Assembly (NCBI GenBank): GCA_016720425.1
Contig: JADKKQ010000008.1
Location: 124,001 to 188,000, forward strand
Length of the DNA: 64,000 bases
From: Betaproteobacteria bacterium
Lineage (GTDB): Bacteria; Pseudomonadota; Gammaproteobacteria; Burkholderiales; Casimicrobiaceae
Direction of reading: 5' to 3'
Shown one piece after another: positions 7,206 through 15,983 of this stretch. Each line of letters begins with the position of its first letter. The stretch's first letter is position 1. A model generated the notes under the pieces. It did not search any database and was not told the origin of the DNA. It saw only the letters and a list, made by a program, of their open reading frames with translations. Made by a program: the position numbers and the translations under genes.

Positions 7206-7260
7206 TCGACAATCGGGGCGAAAAGGTTTACATTCGCCAAAAATTTGGATCGATCCAAAT
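7206..7260 (+). promoter_or_regulatory. lacI-family gene promoter and operator
   Basis: TCGACA (7206-7211) and TACATT (7229-7234), 17 bases apart, form a plausible sigma-70 promoter. Directly downstream lies a perfect 18-bp palindrome, ATTTGGATCGATCCAAAT (7243-7260), with the central CG step typical of LacI-family operators. It covers about +1 to +19 and its last two bases are the AT of the lacI start codon. No ribosome-binding site fits between. This predicts autorepression and control of the downstream operon. Confidence 0.75.
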
Positions 7261-8275
7261 GCCTACCCTCAACGACGTCGCGCGCCTCGCCGGGGTTTCC
7301 CGCTCGACGGTCTCGCTGGTGCTGCGCTCGAGCCCGCTGGTGGCCGAGGACACGCGCCTGCGGGTGCTGGAATCGATGCACGCCTGCGGCTACGTCTACA
7401 ACCGTCAGGCGGCGAACCTGCGCGCGGAGAGCACGCAGACGGTCGGCATCGTCGTCTCCGATTTCACCAACCCGTTCTATGCGGAACTGGCGGCGGGCGC
7501 CGAGTCGGTGCTCGACCAGGGCGGGCAGGTCGCGTTCATCACCCACACCGAGGAATCGCTGCCGCGGCAGGAGCGGTTCCTGCGGCGAATGCTCGAGCAG
7601 CGTGCCGACGGCGTGCTGATCTCCGCCGCCGCCGGCACCCGGGCGTCGGCGTTCCAGGGGTTCGTCGACGCCGGCATCCCGGTCGTGCAGATGCTGCGCG
7701 CCGTCGATGCGCACCGCTTCGACTACGTCAGCGGCGACAACCGGCTGGGCATGAGCTTCGCCACCGAGCACGTCATGAAGCTGGGGCACCGGCGCGTCGC
7801 CTACCTCGGGTCCAGTGTCGCGAGTTCGGTCGCCGAGGACCGCTACGGCGGCTACGTCGACGCGCTGACCCGGCACGGGGTCGCACTCGATCCGGCGCGG
7901 GTGGCGAGCTGCCTGCCGCGCTGGAGCGACGCCAAGCAGGCGATGAACGCGCTGCTGGCGCTGTCCCCGCCGCCGACGGCGCTGGTGTGCTTCAACGACC
8001 TCCTCGCGCTGGGCGCGATGCTCGCGATCAGCGAGTCCGGTCGGCAGCCGGGCCGCGACCTCGCGGTGGTCGGTTTCGACGACATCGAACTGGCTTCGGT
8101 GTGGCGGCCGGGGCTGACCACGGTGGCCGTGCGCCCCCGCGAGATCGGGCGCGAGGCGGGGCGGGTGTTGCTCGAGCGGATCGCCGGGGCGCGGCGGCCG
8201 GCCGAGCGGGTGCTGCTGGCGCCGCGACTGGTCGTGCGCGAATCCTGTGGTGCCGCAAGAGCGACGGAGGGTTGA
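7259..8275 (+). CDS. LacI-family transcriptional regulator
   Basis: A 338-residue repressor with an N-terminal HTH (LNDVARLAGVSRSTVSLVLR, residues 4-23), the hinge region and a periplasmic-binding-protein-like sensor domain to the C terminus. Length is normal for the family. The sensor domain probably binds a metabolite of the adjacent catabolic pathway; the ligand is not known. The ATG lies inside the operator palindrome, with no Shine-Dalgarno sequence, so translation starts on a very short leader. Its stop overlaps the start of the CoA-transferase gene, so repressor, CoA-transferase and crotonase are one operon and repression would control all three. Confidence 0.92.
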   Translation: MPTLNDVARLAGVSRSTVSLVLRSSPLVAEDTRLRVLESMHACGYVYNRQAANLRAESTQTVGIVVSDFTNPFYAELAAGAESVLDQGGQVAFITHTEESLPRQERFLRRMLEQRADGVLISAAAGTRASAFQGFVDAGIPVVQMLRAVDAHRFDYVSGDNRLGMSFATEHVMKLGHRRVAYLGSSVASSVAEDRYGGYVDALTRHGVALDPARVASCLPRWSDAKQAMNALLALSPPPTALVCFNDLLALGAMLAISESGRQPGRDLAVVGFDDIELASVWRPGLTTVAVRPREIGREAGRVLLERIAGARRPAERVLLAPRLVVRESCGAARATEG

Positions 8276-9897
8276 TGGCATCGAGCAAACTGCTGTCGCC
8301 GCAGGCCGCGGCGGCGTTGATTCCCGACCAGGCGGTCGTCAGCGTGAGTTCGTCGAGCGGCCTGGGCTGTCCCGACCGGATGCTGCAGGCGATCGGCGAG
8401 CGCTTTGCCCGCGAGGGGCGGCCGCGCGGCATCACCACGCTGCATCCGATCGCCTCGGGGGACATGTGGGGGATCCGCGGCATCGACCACATCGCGCAGC
8501 CCGGGTTGCTGGCGCGCGTGCTCGCGGGGTCGTACCCGTCGGGTCCATCGTCGGCGGAGTCGCCCGCGATCTGGAAGATGATCCTCGCCGACCAGGTCGC
8601 CGCGTACAACGTGCCCTCCGGCATCCTGTTCGACATGCACCGCGAGGTCGCCGCACGGCGCGCGGGCGTGATGACCAAGGTCGGGCTCGACACCTTCGTC
8701 GATCCGGACCGGCAGGGCTGCCGGATGAACGCCGCGGCCGCCGCACCGATCGTGCGCAAGATCCGCTTCGACGACGAGGACTGGCTGCACTTCCCGAACA
8801 TCGCCCCGGACGTCGCCATCATCCGGGCCACCACGGCCGACGAAGCGGGCAACCTGTCGATGGAGCACGAGGGCGCCTACCTCGGCGTGCTCGACCTCGC
8901 GATCGCGGCGCGCAATTGCGGCGGCATCGTCATCGCCCAGGTGAAGCGGATGGTGGCGCAGGGCTCGATCCCCACCCAGCGCGTCTACGTGCCGTCGACG
9001 CTGGTCGACGCGATCGTCGTCGTTCCCGACCAGATGCAGACGACGCACACCGATTACGACCCGGCGATCAGCGGCGAGATCCGCCGCCCGCTCGACAGCT
9101 TCGAGCCGGCGCCGTTCAACGCCGAGAAACTGATCGCCCGCCGTGCCGCGATGGAACTGGCCGGCGGCAGCGCAGCCAACCTGGGCTTCGGCATCTCCGC
9201 GCTGGTGCCGGGAATCCTGCTCGAAGAGGGCCTTGCCGGGGCGGTCACCTGGGTGATCGAGCAGGGCGCCGTCGGCGGCGTGCCGCTGACCGGATTCGCC
9301 TTCGGCTGCGCCGCCAACGCCGACGCGATCCTGCCGTCGTCGTACCAGTTCATCTACTTCCAGGGCGGCGGCTTCGACGTCAGCCTGCTGTCGTTCATGG
9401 AAGTCGACACCGACGGCAACGTCAACGTGTCGCGGTTGGCCGCCAAGCCGCACGTCACCGCGGGCTGCGGCGGCTTCGTCGACATCACCGCGCACGCGCG
9501 CAAGCTGGTGTTCAGCGGCTTCTTCCGCGCCGGGGGCCTCGAGCTCGACATCGGCGGCGGCAAGCTGGCGATCCGGCGCGAAGGGCGCGTGCCCAAGTTC
9601 GTCCCGGCGGTCGAGCACGTCACCTTCTCCGGTCGCCGCGCGCGGGCGACGCGGCAGGAGGTGGTCTTCGTGACCGAGCGCTGCGTGCTGAAGCTCCTGC
9701 CGCAGGGATTGACGGTGACCGAGATCGCGCCGGGCGTCGATTTGCAGCGCGACGTCCTGGCGCAGGCGGCGATTCCGCTCGCCGTCGCCGCCGACCTCGC
9801 CACGATGGATGCGCGGCTGTTCACCGAGGCGCCGATGCAGCTGGCGCTGCCGCAGCGGCCGTCGCGGATCGCGCACGTTGCCGAGGCGCTGCGATGA
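8275..9897 (+). CDS. Acyl-CoA:acetate/3-ketoacid CoA-transferase (YdiF-like, fused alpha/beta)
   Basis: A 540-residue fused-subunit family I CoA-transferase, of the length of propionate CoA-transferase/YdiF. These enzymes move CoA from acetyl-CoA or another donor to a carboxylic acid through a glutamyl-CoA intermediate. The likely catalytic residue is Glu329 in IEQGAVGG, which corresponds to the conserved E-x-G motif. It starts at ATG 8275, overlapping the lacI stop by one base, and ends overlapping the crotonase start (ATGA). In this operon it probably activates the acid imported by the TRAP transporter encoded just downstream. The exact substrate is unknown. Confidence 0.9.
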   Translation: MASSKLLSPQAAAALIPDQAVVSVSSSSGLGCPDRMLQAIGERFAREGRPRGITTLHPIASGDMWGIRGIDHIAQPGLLARVLAGSYPSGPSSAESPAIWKMILADQVAAYNVPSGILFDMHREVAARRAGVMTKVGLDTFVDPDRQGCRMNAAAAAPIVRKIRFDDEDWLHFPNIAPDVAIIRATTADEAGNLSMEHEGAYLGVLDLAIAARNCGGIVIAQVKRMVAQGSIPTQRVYVPSTLVDAIVVVPDQMQTTHTDYDPAISGEIRRPLDSFEPAPFNAEKLIARRAAMELAGGSAANLGFGISALVPGILLEEGLAGAVTWVIEQGAVGGVPLTGFAFGCAANADAILPSSYQFIYFQGGGFDVSLLSFMEVDTDGNVNVSRLAAKPHVTAGCGGFVDITAHARKLVFSGFFRAGGLELDIGGGKLAIRREGRVPKFVPAVEHVTFSGRRARATRQEVVFVTERCVLKLLPQGLTVTEIAPGVDLQRDVLAQAAIPLAVAADLATMDARLFTEAPMQLALPQRPSRIAHVAEALR

Positions 9898-10679
9898 CCC
9901 CGGTGGCCGGCACGGCCGAACTGCAGGTCGGGCACGACGGCGCGATCGCGACGGTGACGCTGGCCCGCACGGCCAAGGCGAACGCGCTCGACCAGCCGCT
10001 GCTCGACGCCCTCGACGCCGCGCTCGACGCGATCGACCGCGACCCGGGCTGCAAGGTGATGCTGCTCGCTTCCGCTTCGCCCAAGGCGTTCTGCGCCGGC
10101 GGCGACATCGCCGCCTGGGGCGCGCTGTCGCCGCGGGAGATGGCGACCCGGTGGATTCGCGACGGGCACCGGATCTTCGACCGTCTCGCCGGGCTGCGCC
10201 AGCCGACGATCGCCGTCATCGAAGGCATCGCCTACGGCGGCGGGCTGGAGCTGGCCGCGTGCTGCGACCTGCGCGTCGCGGGCGAGGGGGCGCGCTTCGC
10301 GCTGCCGGAGACCACGGTGGCGACCGCGCCCGGGTGGGCGGGGACGCTGCGCGTACCGCGGCTCATCGGCCCGGCGCGGACCAAGCGCCTCGCGTTCACC
10401 GGCGACCCCGTGGACGCGGCCACGGCGCTCGCCTGGGGACTGGTCGACGAGGTCGCGCCGGCCGGCGCGGCGCTGGCTGCGGCGCGGGCGCTGGCCGCGC
10501 GCATCGCCCGCTCGTCGGCGCTGTCGGTGCAGGTGACCAAGCAGATGATCGACGCCGCGGTCAGCGGCCAGTCGGTGGTGGCTCTGGATTCGCTGGCGGC
10601 ACAGGTGACGCTGGCGGGGCCCGACGCCGCCGAGGCCCGCGCCGCTTTCAGGGAGAAACGCAAACCCAGCTTCGAATGA
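9894..10679 (+). CDS. Enoyl-CoA hydratase/isomerase (crotonase) family protein
   Basis: A 261-residue crotonase. The oxyanion-hole region FCAGGDIAAW and the two acid/base glutamates of hydratases are visible, one in GGGLELAACCD and one in FALPETTVAT. It would hydrate or isomerise the CoA ester made by the CoA-transferase encoded immediately upstream (start overlaps by ATGA). Crotonase members catalyse many reactions, so the exact one is open. A GC-rich hairpin follows the stop codon and separates it from the TRAP transporter genes. Confidence 0.9.
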   Translation: MTPVAGTAELQVGHDGAIATVTLARTAKANALDQPLLDALDAALDAIDRDPGCKVMLLASASPKAFCAGGDIAAWGALSPREMATRWIRDGHRIFDRLAGLRQPTIAVIEGIAYGGGLELAACCDLRVAGEGARFALPETTVATAPGWAGTLRVPRLIGPARTKRLAFTGDPVDAATALAWGLVDEVAPAGAALAAARALAARIARSSALSVQVTKQMIDAAVSGQSVVALDSLAAQVTLAGPDAAEARAAFREKRKPSFE

Positions 10680-10704
10680 GGCCGGCCCCATTCCGGGACC
10701 GGCC
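10680..10704 (+). terminator. Intercistronic hairpin before dctP
   Basis: GGCCGGCCCC and GGGACCGGCC pair over ten bases with one mismatch and a five-base loop (ATTCC). No T tract follows, so it is more likely a partial terminator or mRNA-processing hairpin than a strong terminator. It lies in the 84-bp gap between the crotonase gene and the TRAP binding-protein gene, where such structures often raise the level of the binding-protein message. Confidence 0.45.
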
Positions 10705-10763
10705 CAGTATCCGGCGCGAGAACCGCGCCCGCACGACGCAGCAACCCATCCGAGGAGAATGAA

Positions 10764-11765
10764 ATGAAGCACCCGACCTTACGCCGCACCTTCATCACCG
10801 CCGTCGCCGCGCTCGCCGTCGGCGCCGTGACCGGCTTCGCGCAGGCACAGACCGTCACGATGCACGCCGCGACCCAGTTCAACGACGATCACGACTACAA
10901 CCGCACGCTGAAGCGCTTCGGCGAGCTGGTCACCAAGTACTACGGCAAGCCGGTCGAGGTCGTCATCCACGGCAACAGCGAGCTGGGCGTCGAGCGCGAC
11001 TACGCCAAGTTCATGAACCAGGGCATCTCGGTCGACGTCTCGATCCTCGCCGGCTCCAACATGTCGAACTTCACCAAGGCCGCGCCGCTGCTCGACGTGC
11101 CCTTCGTGTTCCGCGACCGCGCCCACTGGAACGCCGTCATCGCCAAGAACGGGATGAAGCCGCTGTTCGACATCATCGAACAGCAGTCCGGCATGGAGGT
11201 GATCGGGATCTGCGGCGGCTCGACGCGACACCTGATCGCCAACAAGCCGATGCGCAACATGAAGGAGCTCGCCGGCTACAAGATCCGCGTCATCGGCGCG
11301 CCGATCCAGGGCAAGATCTTCTCGGCGTTCGGCGCCAAGCCGTCGGTCATCGCCTACAACGAGGTCTACAACGCGATCCAGAGCGGTGTCATCGAGGGGC
11401 TCGAGAACGAGGCGCCGGCGGTGCTCAACTCCAAGTTCTACGAAGTGGCGCCGGAGATCTCGCTGACCACGCACGCGGTCGTGACCCGGCTGCTGGTCGT
11501 CAGCGGCAAGTCGATGAAGAAGTATCCGGCCGACCTGCAGGCCGCGATCCGCAAGGCCGGGGCCGAGGCGGGCGCGTTCAACCGCGAGATCCAGGCCAGG
11601 GAAGACCAGGGCGCGATGGACAAGATGGTCGCCGAGAAGAAGGCGCGCACCCACGTGTTCACCGAGCGCGACAAGCTGCTCTCGATCTCGAAGCCGATCG
11701 TCGCCGAGTTCGCCAAGGAAGCCGGCGTCGACAAGATCCTCGCCGACATGCAGGCCGTCAAGTAA
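10764..11765 (+). CDS. TRAP transporter substrate-binding protein, DctP family
   Basis: A 333-residue periplasmic binding protein. The N terminus is a signal peptide (charged start, hydrophobic core AAVAALAVGAVTGFA, cleavage near AQA at residue 29). The mature part has the DctP fold, including the conserved carboxylate-binding arginine region GYKIRVIGAPIQG and the YNEVYNAIQSGVIEGLEN segment. DctP proteins bind organic acids and deliver them to the DctQM membrane unit. A GAGGAG ribosome site precedes ATG 10764. It is followed by dctQ and dctM, so this is a complete TRAP system, probably importing the carboxylic acid degraded by the neighbouring enzymes. Confidence 0.93.
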   Translation: MKHPTLRRTFITAVAALAVGAVTGFAQAQTVTMHAATQFNDDHDYNRTLKRFGELVTKYYGKPVEVVIHGNSELGVERDYAKFMNQGISVDVSILAGSNMSNFTKAAPLLDVPFVFRDRAHWNAVIAKNGMKPLFDIIEQQSGMEVIGICGGSTRHLIANKPMRNMKELAGYKIRVIGAPIQGKIFSAFGAKPSVIAYNEVYNAIQSGVIEGLENEAPAVLNSKFYEVAPEISLTTHAVVTRLLVVSGKSMKKYPADLQAAIRKAGAEAGAFNREIQAREDQGAMDKMVAEKKARTHVFTERDKLLSISKPIVAEFAKEAGVDKILADMQAVK

Positions 11766-11832
11766 CCCGGCACCGGCAGTGCCCGCGGCGCGCCTCGCGC
11801 GCGCCGCGGGGCCACCTCCGCGGAGAGCCCGC

Positions 11833-12315
11833 ATGCGCAAGTTCATCGCCCTCTACTTCAAGCTGCTGTGCGTGGTGATCACCGCGGTCGTCGGCGCGCT
11901 GCTGTTCCCGGTGACGCTGCAGGTGGTCTCCCGCTACACCGACCTGATCCCGACCTGGCTGTGGACCGAGGAGGCCGCGCGCTTCCTGCTGGTCTGGATG
12001 GTGATGCTGGGCGCGACGATCGCCGTCCGCATGCGCGGCCACTTCGACATCGACCTGCTGCCCGAGCCCAAGTCGCGGCGCGGCAAGCTGTTCGCCCGGC
12101 TGCTGGTCGACGTCGTCGTCGCGCTGTTCGGCGTCGCCTTTCTCTGGATCAGCGCGATCTACGCCTACGACGCGCGCACCGAGGTCTCGGAGATCACCGA
12201 GATGTCGATGGCGCTGATGTACGTGGCGTTCCCGGTGTCCGCCGCCGGGTGGCTGCTCTTCCTGGGCGAGCAGATCGTCGACGACCTCGGCGAATTCGTG
12301 CGGGGTGCCCGATGA
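11833..12315 (+). CDS. TRAP transporter small permease, DctQ family
   Basis: A 160-residue inner-membrane protein with four hydrophobic helices, the usual DctQ topology. The segment WTEEAARFLLVWMVMLGATIAVR, here spanning residues about 44-66, is the family hallmark. DctQ supports the large permease and couples to the binding protein. I chose ATG 11833, which has GGAGAG upstream; a longer in-frame start at 11779 gives an Arg/Pro-rich extension that does not fit the family. Its stop overlaps the dctM start by ATGA. Confidence 0.9.
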   Translation: MRKFIALYFKLLCVVITAVVGALLFPVTLQVVSRYTDLIPTWLWTEEAARFLLVWMVMLGATIAVRMRGHFDIDLLPEPKSRRGKLFARLLVDVVVALFGVAFLWISAIYAYDARTEVSEITEMSMALMYVAFPVSAAGWLLFLGEQIVDDLGEFVRGAR

Positions 12316-13616
12316 CGCCCGGTTTCGTCGCGGCACTGATGTTCGGCGTCCTCTTCGCGGCGCTGCTCGTCCGCATCCCCGTCGCGTTCGCGCTGGCGAT
12401 CGCCTGCGTGCCCCCGCTGGCGCTGGACCCGCGGCTCGACCTCACGGTGCTGGTCTCGACGATGTTCACGGCGTTCAACTCGTTCCTGCTGCTGGCGGTG
12501 CCATTCTTCCTGCTGGCGGCGAACCTGATGAACACCGGCGGCATCACCGACCGGCTGTTCAACTGGACGCGGTCGATGGTCGGCCACCTGCCGGGCAGCC
12601 TGGCGCAGATCAACGTCGTGCTGTCGGTGCTGTTCGCCGGCGTCTCCGGCTCGTCGACGGCGGACGCCGCCAGCCAGGCCAAGCTCTTCATCAACGCGCA
12701 GGTGAAGGAAGGCTACGACATGAACTTCTCGATCGCGATCACCGCCGTCTCGGCGATACTCGCGGTCATCATTCCGCCGTCGATCCTGATGATCGTCTGG
12801 GGCGGGGTGTTCAACACCTCGATCAACCAGCTGTTCATGGCGGGCGTCCTCCCCGGCCTGCTGCTCGGCGGCGTGCAGATGCTGATCGTCTATGCGTACG
12901 CGAAGCTGCGCCACTACCCGACCTACGAGCGCGCCACGTTCAGGCAGTTCCTGCGCACCACGGCGATCGCGATTCCGGCGATGTTCACGCCGGGCATCAT
13001 CGTCGGCGGCAAGCTGATGGGCTGGTTCACGGCGACCGAGTCGGGGGCGATGGCGGTGCTGTACGCGCTGTTCCTGGCCGGCATCGTCTACCGCGAGATC
13101 GGCTGGAAGCAGCTGAAGACCGTGCTGTTCGATACCGGGACGTTCTCGGCGATCTCGCTGTTCTGCCTCGGCACCGCCTCGGTGTTCGGCTGGCTGCTGG
13201 CCTACTACAAGATCCCGCAGGCGCTGGTGGCGTTCATCGCCGCGTATCAGCTCGGGCCGGTCGCGATGGGGCTGGTGATCGCCGGCGTCTTCCTGTCGGT
13301 CGGCTGCTTCCTCGACGCGATTCCCGCGATCATCATCGTCGGCACGGTGCTGGAGCCGATGGTCGCCACGGCCGGCATCGACCCGGTGCACTTCGGCATC
13401 ATCAGCATCGTCGCGCTGGCCTTCGGCCTGATCACGCCGCCCTACGGGCTGTGCCTGCTGGTGTCGTGCGCGGCGGTCAACGTCAAGGTGGTCAACGTGC
13501 TGAAGGACATCACGATCATGCTGGCGCCGATGCTGCTGGTGCTGCTGGCGATCGTCCTGCTGCCGGACGTGTTTCTCTTCCTCCCCCGGCTCGTCACCGA
13601 GCAGGGATTCAAGTGA
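12312..13616 (+). CDS. TRAP transporter large permease, DctM family
   Basis: A 434-residue, strongly hydrophobic protein with about twelve membrane helices and the DctM signature SGSSTADAASQAKLF near residues 112-126 and LITPPYG near the C terminus. It is the sodium-coupled channel subunit of the TRAP transporter that moves the substrate across the inner membrane. It is translationally coupled to dctQ (ATGA overlap). Length is normal. Two SDR dehydrogenase genes follow on the same strand, which suggests they are part of the same catabolic unit. Confidence 0.93.
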   Translation: MTPGFVAALMFGVLFAALLVRIPVAFALAIACVPPLALDPRLDLTVLVSTMFTAFNSFLLLAVPFFLLAANLMNTGGITDRLFNWTRSMVGHLPGSLAQINVVLSVLFAGVSGSSTADAASQAKLFINAQVKEGYDMNFSIAITAVSAILAVIIPPSILMIVWGGVFNTSINQLFMAGVLPGLLLGGVQMLIVYAYAKLRHYPTYERATFRQFLRTTAIAIPAMFTPGIIVGGKLMGWFTATESGAMAVLYALFLAGIVYREIGWKQLKTVLFDTGTFSAISLFCLGTASVFGWLLAYYKIPQALVAFIAAYQLGPVAMGLVIAGVFLSVGCFLDAIPAIIIVGTVLEPMVATAGIDPVHFGIISIVALAFGLITPPYGLCLLVSCAAVNVKVVNVLKDITIMLAPMLLVLLAIVLLPDVFLFLPRLVTEQGFK

Positions 13617-13659
13617 GCTTCGACCGGCCCGCGGGCCGGATCCAACCAAGGACAGGACA

Positions 13660-14418
13660 ATGAAGGATCTCGAGGGCAAGGTGGTGCTGGTCACCGGCGC
13701 CAGCACCGGCATCGGCGCCGCCGTGGCGCGCGGCTTCGCAGCGGCGGGCGCGGTGGTCGCCGTCCATTACAGCTCCAGCGCGGACGCGGCGGCCGCCGTC
13801 GTCGCCGACTGCCGGGCGGCCGGGGCGAAGGCCGAGTCGTTTCGCGCCGATCTCACGCGGCGCGACACCGCCGGGCCGCTGGTCGAGGCGGTGGCGGCGA
13901 AGTTCGGGGGGCTCGACGTGCTGGTCAACAACGCGGGCGGGCTGGTGCGGCGGGCCAGGCTCGCCGAGATCGACGACGCGCTGTTCGACACCGTCGTCGA
14001 CCTCAACGTCCGGCAACTGGTGATGGCGAGCCGGGCCGCGCTGCCGTTCATCGAGAAGACCCGCGGCTCGATCATCAACACGACGTCGATCGCCGCGCGC
14101 AACGGCGGCGGCCCGGGCGCGTCGCTCTACGCGGCGGCGAAGGCCTTCGTCTCGACGCTGACCAAGAACTGGGCGAAGGAGCTCGGGCCGAAGGGGGTGC
14201 GCGTCAATGCCGTCTCGCCGGGCGTCATCGAGACGCCGTTCCACGAGCGCTTCTCGACCAAAGAGATGCTCGAGGCGATGCGCAAGACGATTCCGCTGGA
14301 ACGCCTCGGTGCGCCGGTCGACTGCACCGGCACCTTCCTCTATCTCGCTTCCGGCGAAATGTCCGCTTACGTCACCGGGCAGATCATCGAGGTCAACGGC
14401 GGGCAGTTGATGCCGTGA
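13660..14418 (+). CDS. SDR-family oxidoreductase
   Basis: A 252-residue classical short-chain dehydrogenase/reductase. It shows the NAD(P) motif TGASTGIG (residues 12-19), NNAG at 90-93, catalytic Ser143, and Tyr157/Lys161 in YAAAK. The C-terminal GQIIEVNGGQ is typical of FabG-like enzymes. It probably oxidises or reduces a hydroxy/keto intermediate of the acid imported by the TRAP system. It lies 43 bp after dctM and 34 bp before a second SDR gene. The substrate is not determined by sequence. Confidence 0.9.
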   Translation: MKDLEGKVVLVTGASTGIGAAVARGFAAAGAVVAVHYSSSADAAAAVVADCRAAGAKAESFRADLTRRDTAGPLVEAVAAKFGGLDVLVNNAGGLVRRARLAEIDDALFDTVVDLNVRQLVMASRAALPFIEKTRGSIINTTSIAARNGGGPGASLYAAAKAFVSTLTKNWAKELGPKGVRVNAVSPGVIETPFHERFSTKEMLEAMRKTIPLERLGAPVDCTGTFLYLASGEMSAYVTGQIIEVNGGQLMP

Positions 14419-14452
14419 TCGCCACCCGCCGTCCCGGGCGTCGAGGGCCCCG

Positions 14453-15217
14453 ATGAAGCCGGTGGCGCTGGTCACCGGCGCCGGCCGCGGCATTGGCCGC
14501 GGCATCGCCCTGGCGCTGGCGAGGGCCGGCTTCGACCTCGCACTGCTCGATCTCGCCCGCGATGCCGAGGCCGAAGCGACGCTGGCGGGCGTCGCTGCCG
14601 CCGGGTCGGCCGCGACCTTCGTCGCCGCGGACATCGCCGACCTCGAGGCGCAGCGCAGCGCCATCGACGCCGCCTGGACGGCCACCGGCGGCATCGACTG
14701 CCTGGTCAACAACGCCGGCGTCTCGGTCGCGCATCGCGGCGACATGCTCGACGTGTCGCCGGAGAGCTTCGACCGCGTGCTGGGGATCAACCTGCGCGGG
14801 ACGTTCTTCCTCACCCAGGCCCTGGCGCGCAGGATGGTCGCCGCCGGCGCGCGCGGACATCCGCGCAGCATCGTCACCATCTCGTCGTCGAACGCCGAGA
14901 TCGCCTCGCCCGAGCGCGCCGAGTACTGCATCGCCAAGGCCGGGCTGGCGATGCTTACGCGGCTGCTGGCGGTGCGGCTGGCGGGGGAGGGGATCATGGC
15001 CTACGACATCCGGCCGGGACTCATCCGCACCGACATGACCCGCGCGTCGCAGCAAAAATACGACCGGCTGCTCGCCGAGGGCTTCACCCCGATCGCCCGC
15101 TGGGGCGAGCCCGACGACGTGGCGCGCGCCGTGACGATGCTCGCGCGCGGCGACCTGCCGTTCGTCACCGGCGAGGCGATCCACGTCGACGGCGGGCTGC
15201 ACATCCACAAGTACTGA
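14453..15217 (+). CDS. SDR-family 3-ketoacyl-ACP-reductase-like dehydrogenase
   Basis: A 254-residue classical SDR with TGAGRGIG (8-15), NNAG (86-89), a serine-rich catalytic strand ISSSN, and Tyr158/Lys162 in YCIAKAG. Residues around 177-190 (YDIRPGLIRTDMT) and the end GEAIHVDGGLHIH fit the FabG-like 3-oxoacyl reductase group. As the last gene of the TRAP/SDR run, it likely takes part in the same catabolic pathway. The two SDRs share only the general fold, so they probably act on different intermediates. Downstream is a gene-free stretch and the start of a compositionally different island. Confidence 0.9.
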   Translation: MKPVALVTGAGRGIGRGIALALARAGFDLALLDLARDAEAEATLAGVAAAGSAATFVAADIADLEAQRSAIDAAWTATGGIDCLVNNAGVSVAHRGDMLDVSPESFDRVLGINLRGTFFLTQALARRMVAAGARGHPRSIVTISSSNAEIASPERAEYCIAKAGLAMLTRLLAVRLAGEGIMAYDIRPGLIRTDMTRASQQKYDRLLAEGFTPIARWGEPDDVARAVTMLARGDLPFVTGEAIHVDGGLHIHKY

Positions 15218-15515
15218 CGCGGTGCCGCCCGGATGCGGGAGTCGTGAAGAAATCGCAGCGGGCGGCGCGAGTGCAGGACCGCCAAAAAAGGAAGAAGCAG
15301 GGAGCCCGCCGGCGGGGATGCGACCCCGCAGCGGGATGCACGGACACCCGCAGTCGTCGGCATCCCGTCCGCTGCAAGGCTCGGGATTCGATGCGCGCGG
15401 ACGTGTGAGGACAGTTGTCCGGAGCAGGCTATGACCGCCGAAAGTCGGCGATCACCCCCTGGCCCAACACCATCTGGGGGTGATCGAAGTGGTTCTTCCT
15501 CTGCAATCGCCGCAC
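15218..15515. other. Intergenic region at island border, with strong inverted repeat at 15449-15486
   Basis: No convincing gene is visible between the SDR stop codon and the convergent Hcp-like gene. The notable feature is a perfect 11-bp inverted repeat, CGATCACCCCC (15449-15459) and GGGGGTGATCG (15476-15486), with a 16-base loop. No T tract follows on either strand, so it may be a bidirectional transcription barrier or a border element. Short A-rich stretches near 15280-15300 differ from the GC-rich surroundings. Confidence 0.6.
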
Positions 15516-15983
15516 CTACGGACTATTTGCTGCAATGTCCCAAGTGAACGTGGCGCCATTGACTTCGTATATGAACTCAGAAAAATTGAGAGTGATGTTC
15601 TCCGTCAGTGCTTTGTTCTTGGCAGCAACGCCTCCCGTGGATAGCGAGGTGACGAGGACGTTCATGAGCGTGATCTTCACGGGTCCATCCTGGAGAATTG
15701 CAACAGGATAAGAGTCTCCTGTGGCCACGCCTTTCAGGAACGAGGGAGACTGGGAGTCGACGGCGCGCGTGAGCGACAGGTCCTGAAAAGCGGCCCTGCC
15801 GGCACCGCCACCTCCGCCCAGATGGGTGGTGCCGCCATTCGAGGCGCCCCACGACCAAGCCAATACGTTCGACTGCCCGATATCCTTGATGTTGAGCGTA
15901 ATGACCTCGGCAGCAAAGGCGGGCGTCGTTGAAACCAGCCCGAGAGCGACGGTTGCGGCGGCGAGCGACTTGGTGATGTTCAT
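15516..15983 (-). CDS. Exported Hcp1-family (T6SS tube-like) protein A
   Basis: A 155-residue protein with a clear signal peptide (MNITKSLAAATVALGLVSTT, cleavage near PAFA-A at residue 24). The mature part follows the Hcp1 family pattern: VLAWSWGASNGG, a glycine-rich turn, then a DLSLTRAVDSQSP segment and a TSLSTGG strand. Normal T6SS Hcp is cytoplasmic and lacks a signal peptide, so this copy is probably secreted by Sec and may form rings outside the cytoplasm. The ATG at 15983 is preceded by AGGGAG. It lies downstream of the TPR-methyltransferase on the same strand. A second Hcp-like gene is divergent. No other T6SS gene is present. Confidence 0.8.
   Translation of the reverse strand: MNITKSLAAATVALGLVSTTPAFAAEVITLNIKDIGQSNVLAWSWGASNGGTTHLGGGGGAGRAAFQDLSLTRAVDSQSPSFLKGVATGDSYPVAILQDGPVKITLMNVLVTSLSTGGVAAKNKALTENITLNFSEFIYEVNGATFTWDIAANSP

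Noticed and set aside
15222..15434. Small plus-strand open frame after the second SDR gene
   Set aside because: No ribosome site, low-complexity translation and no family resemblance.
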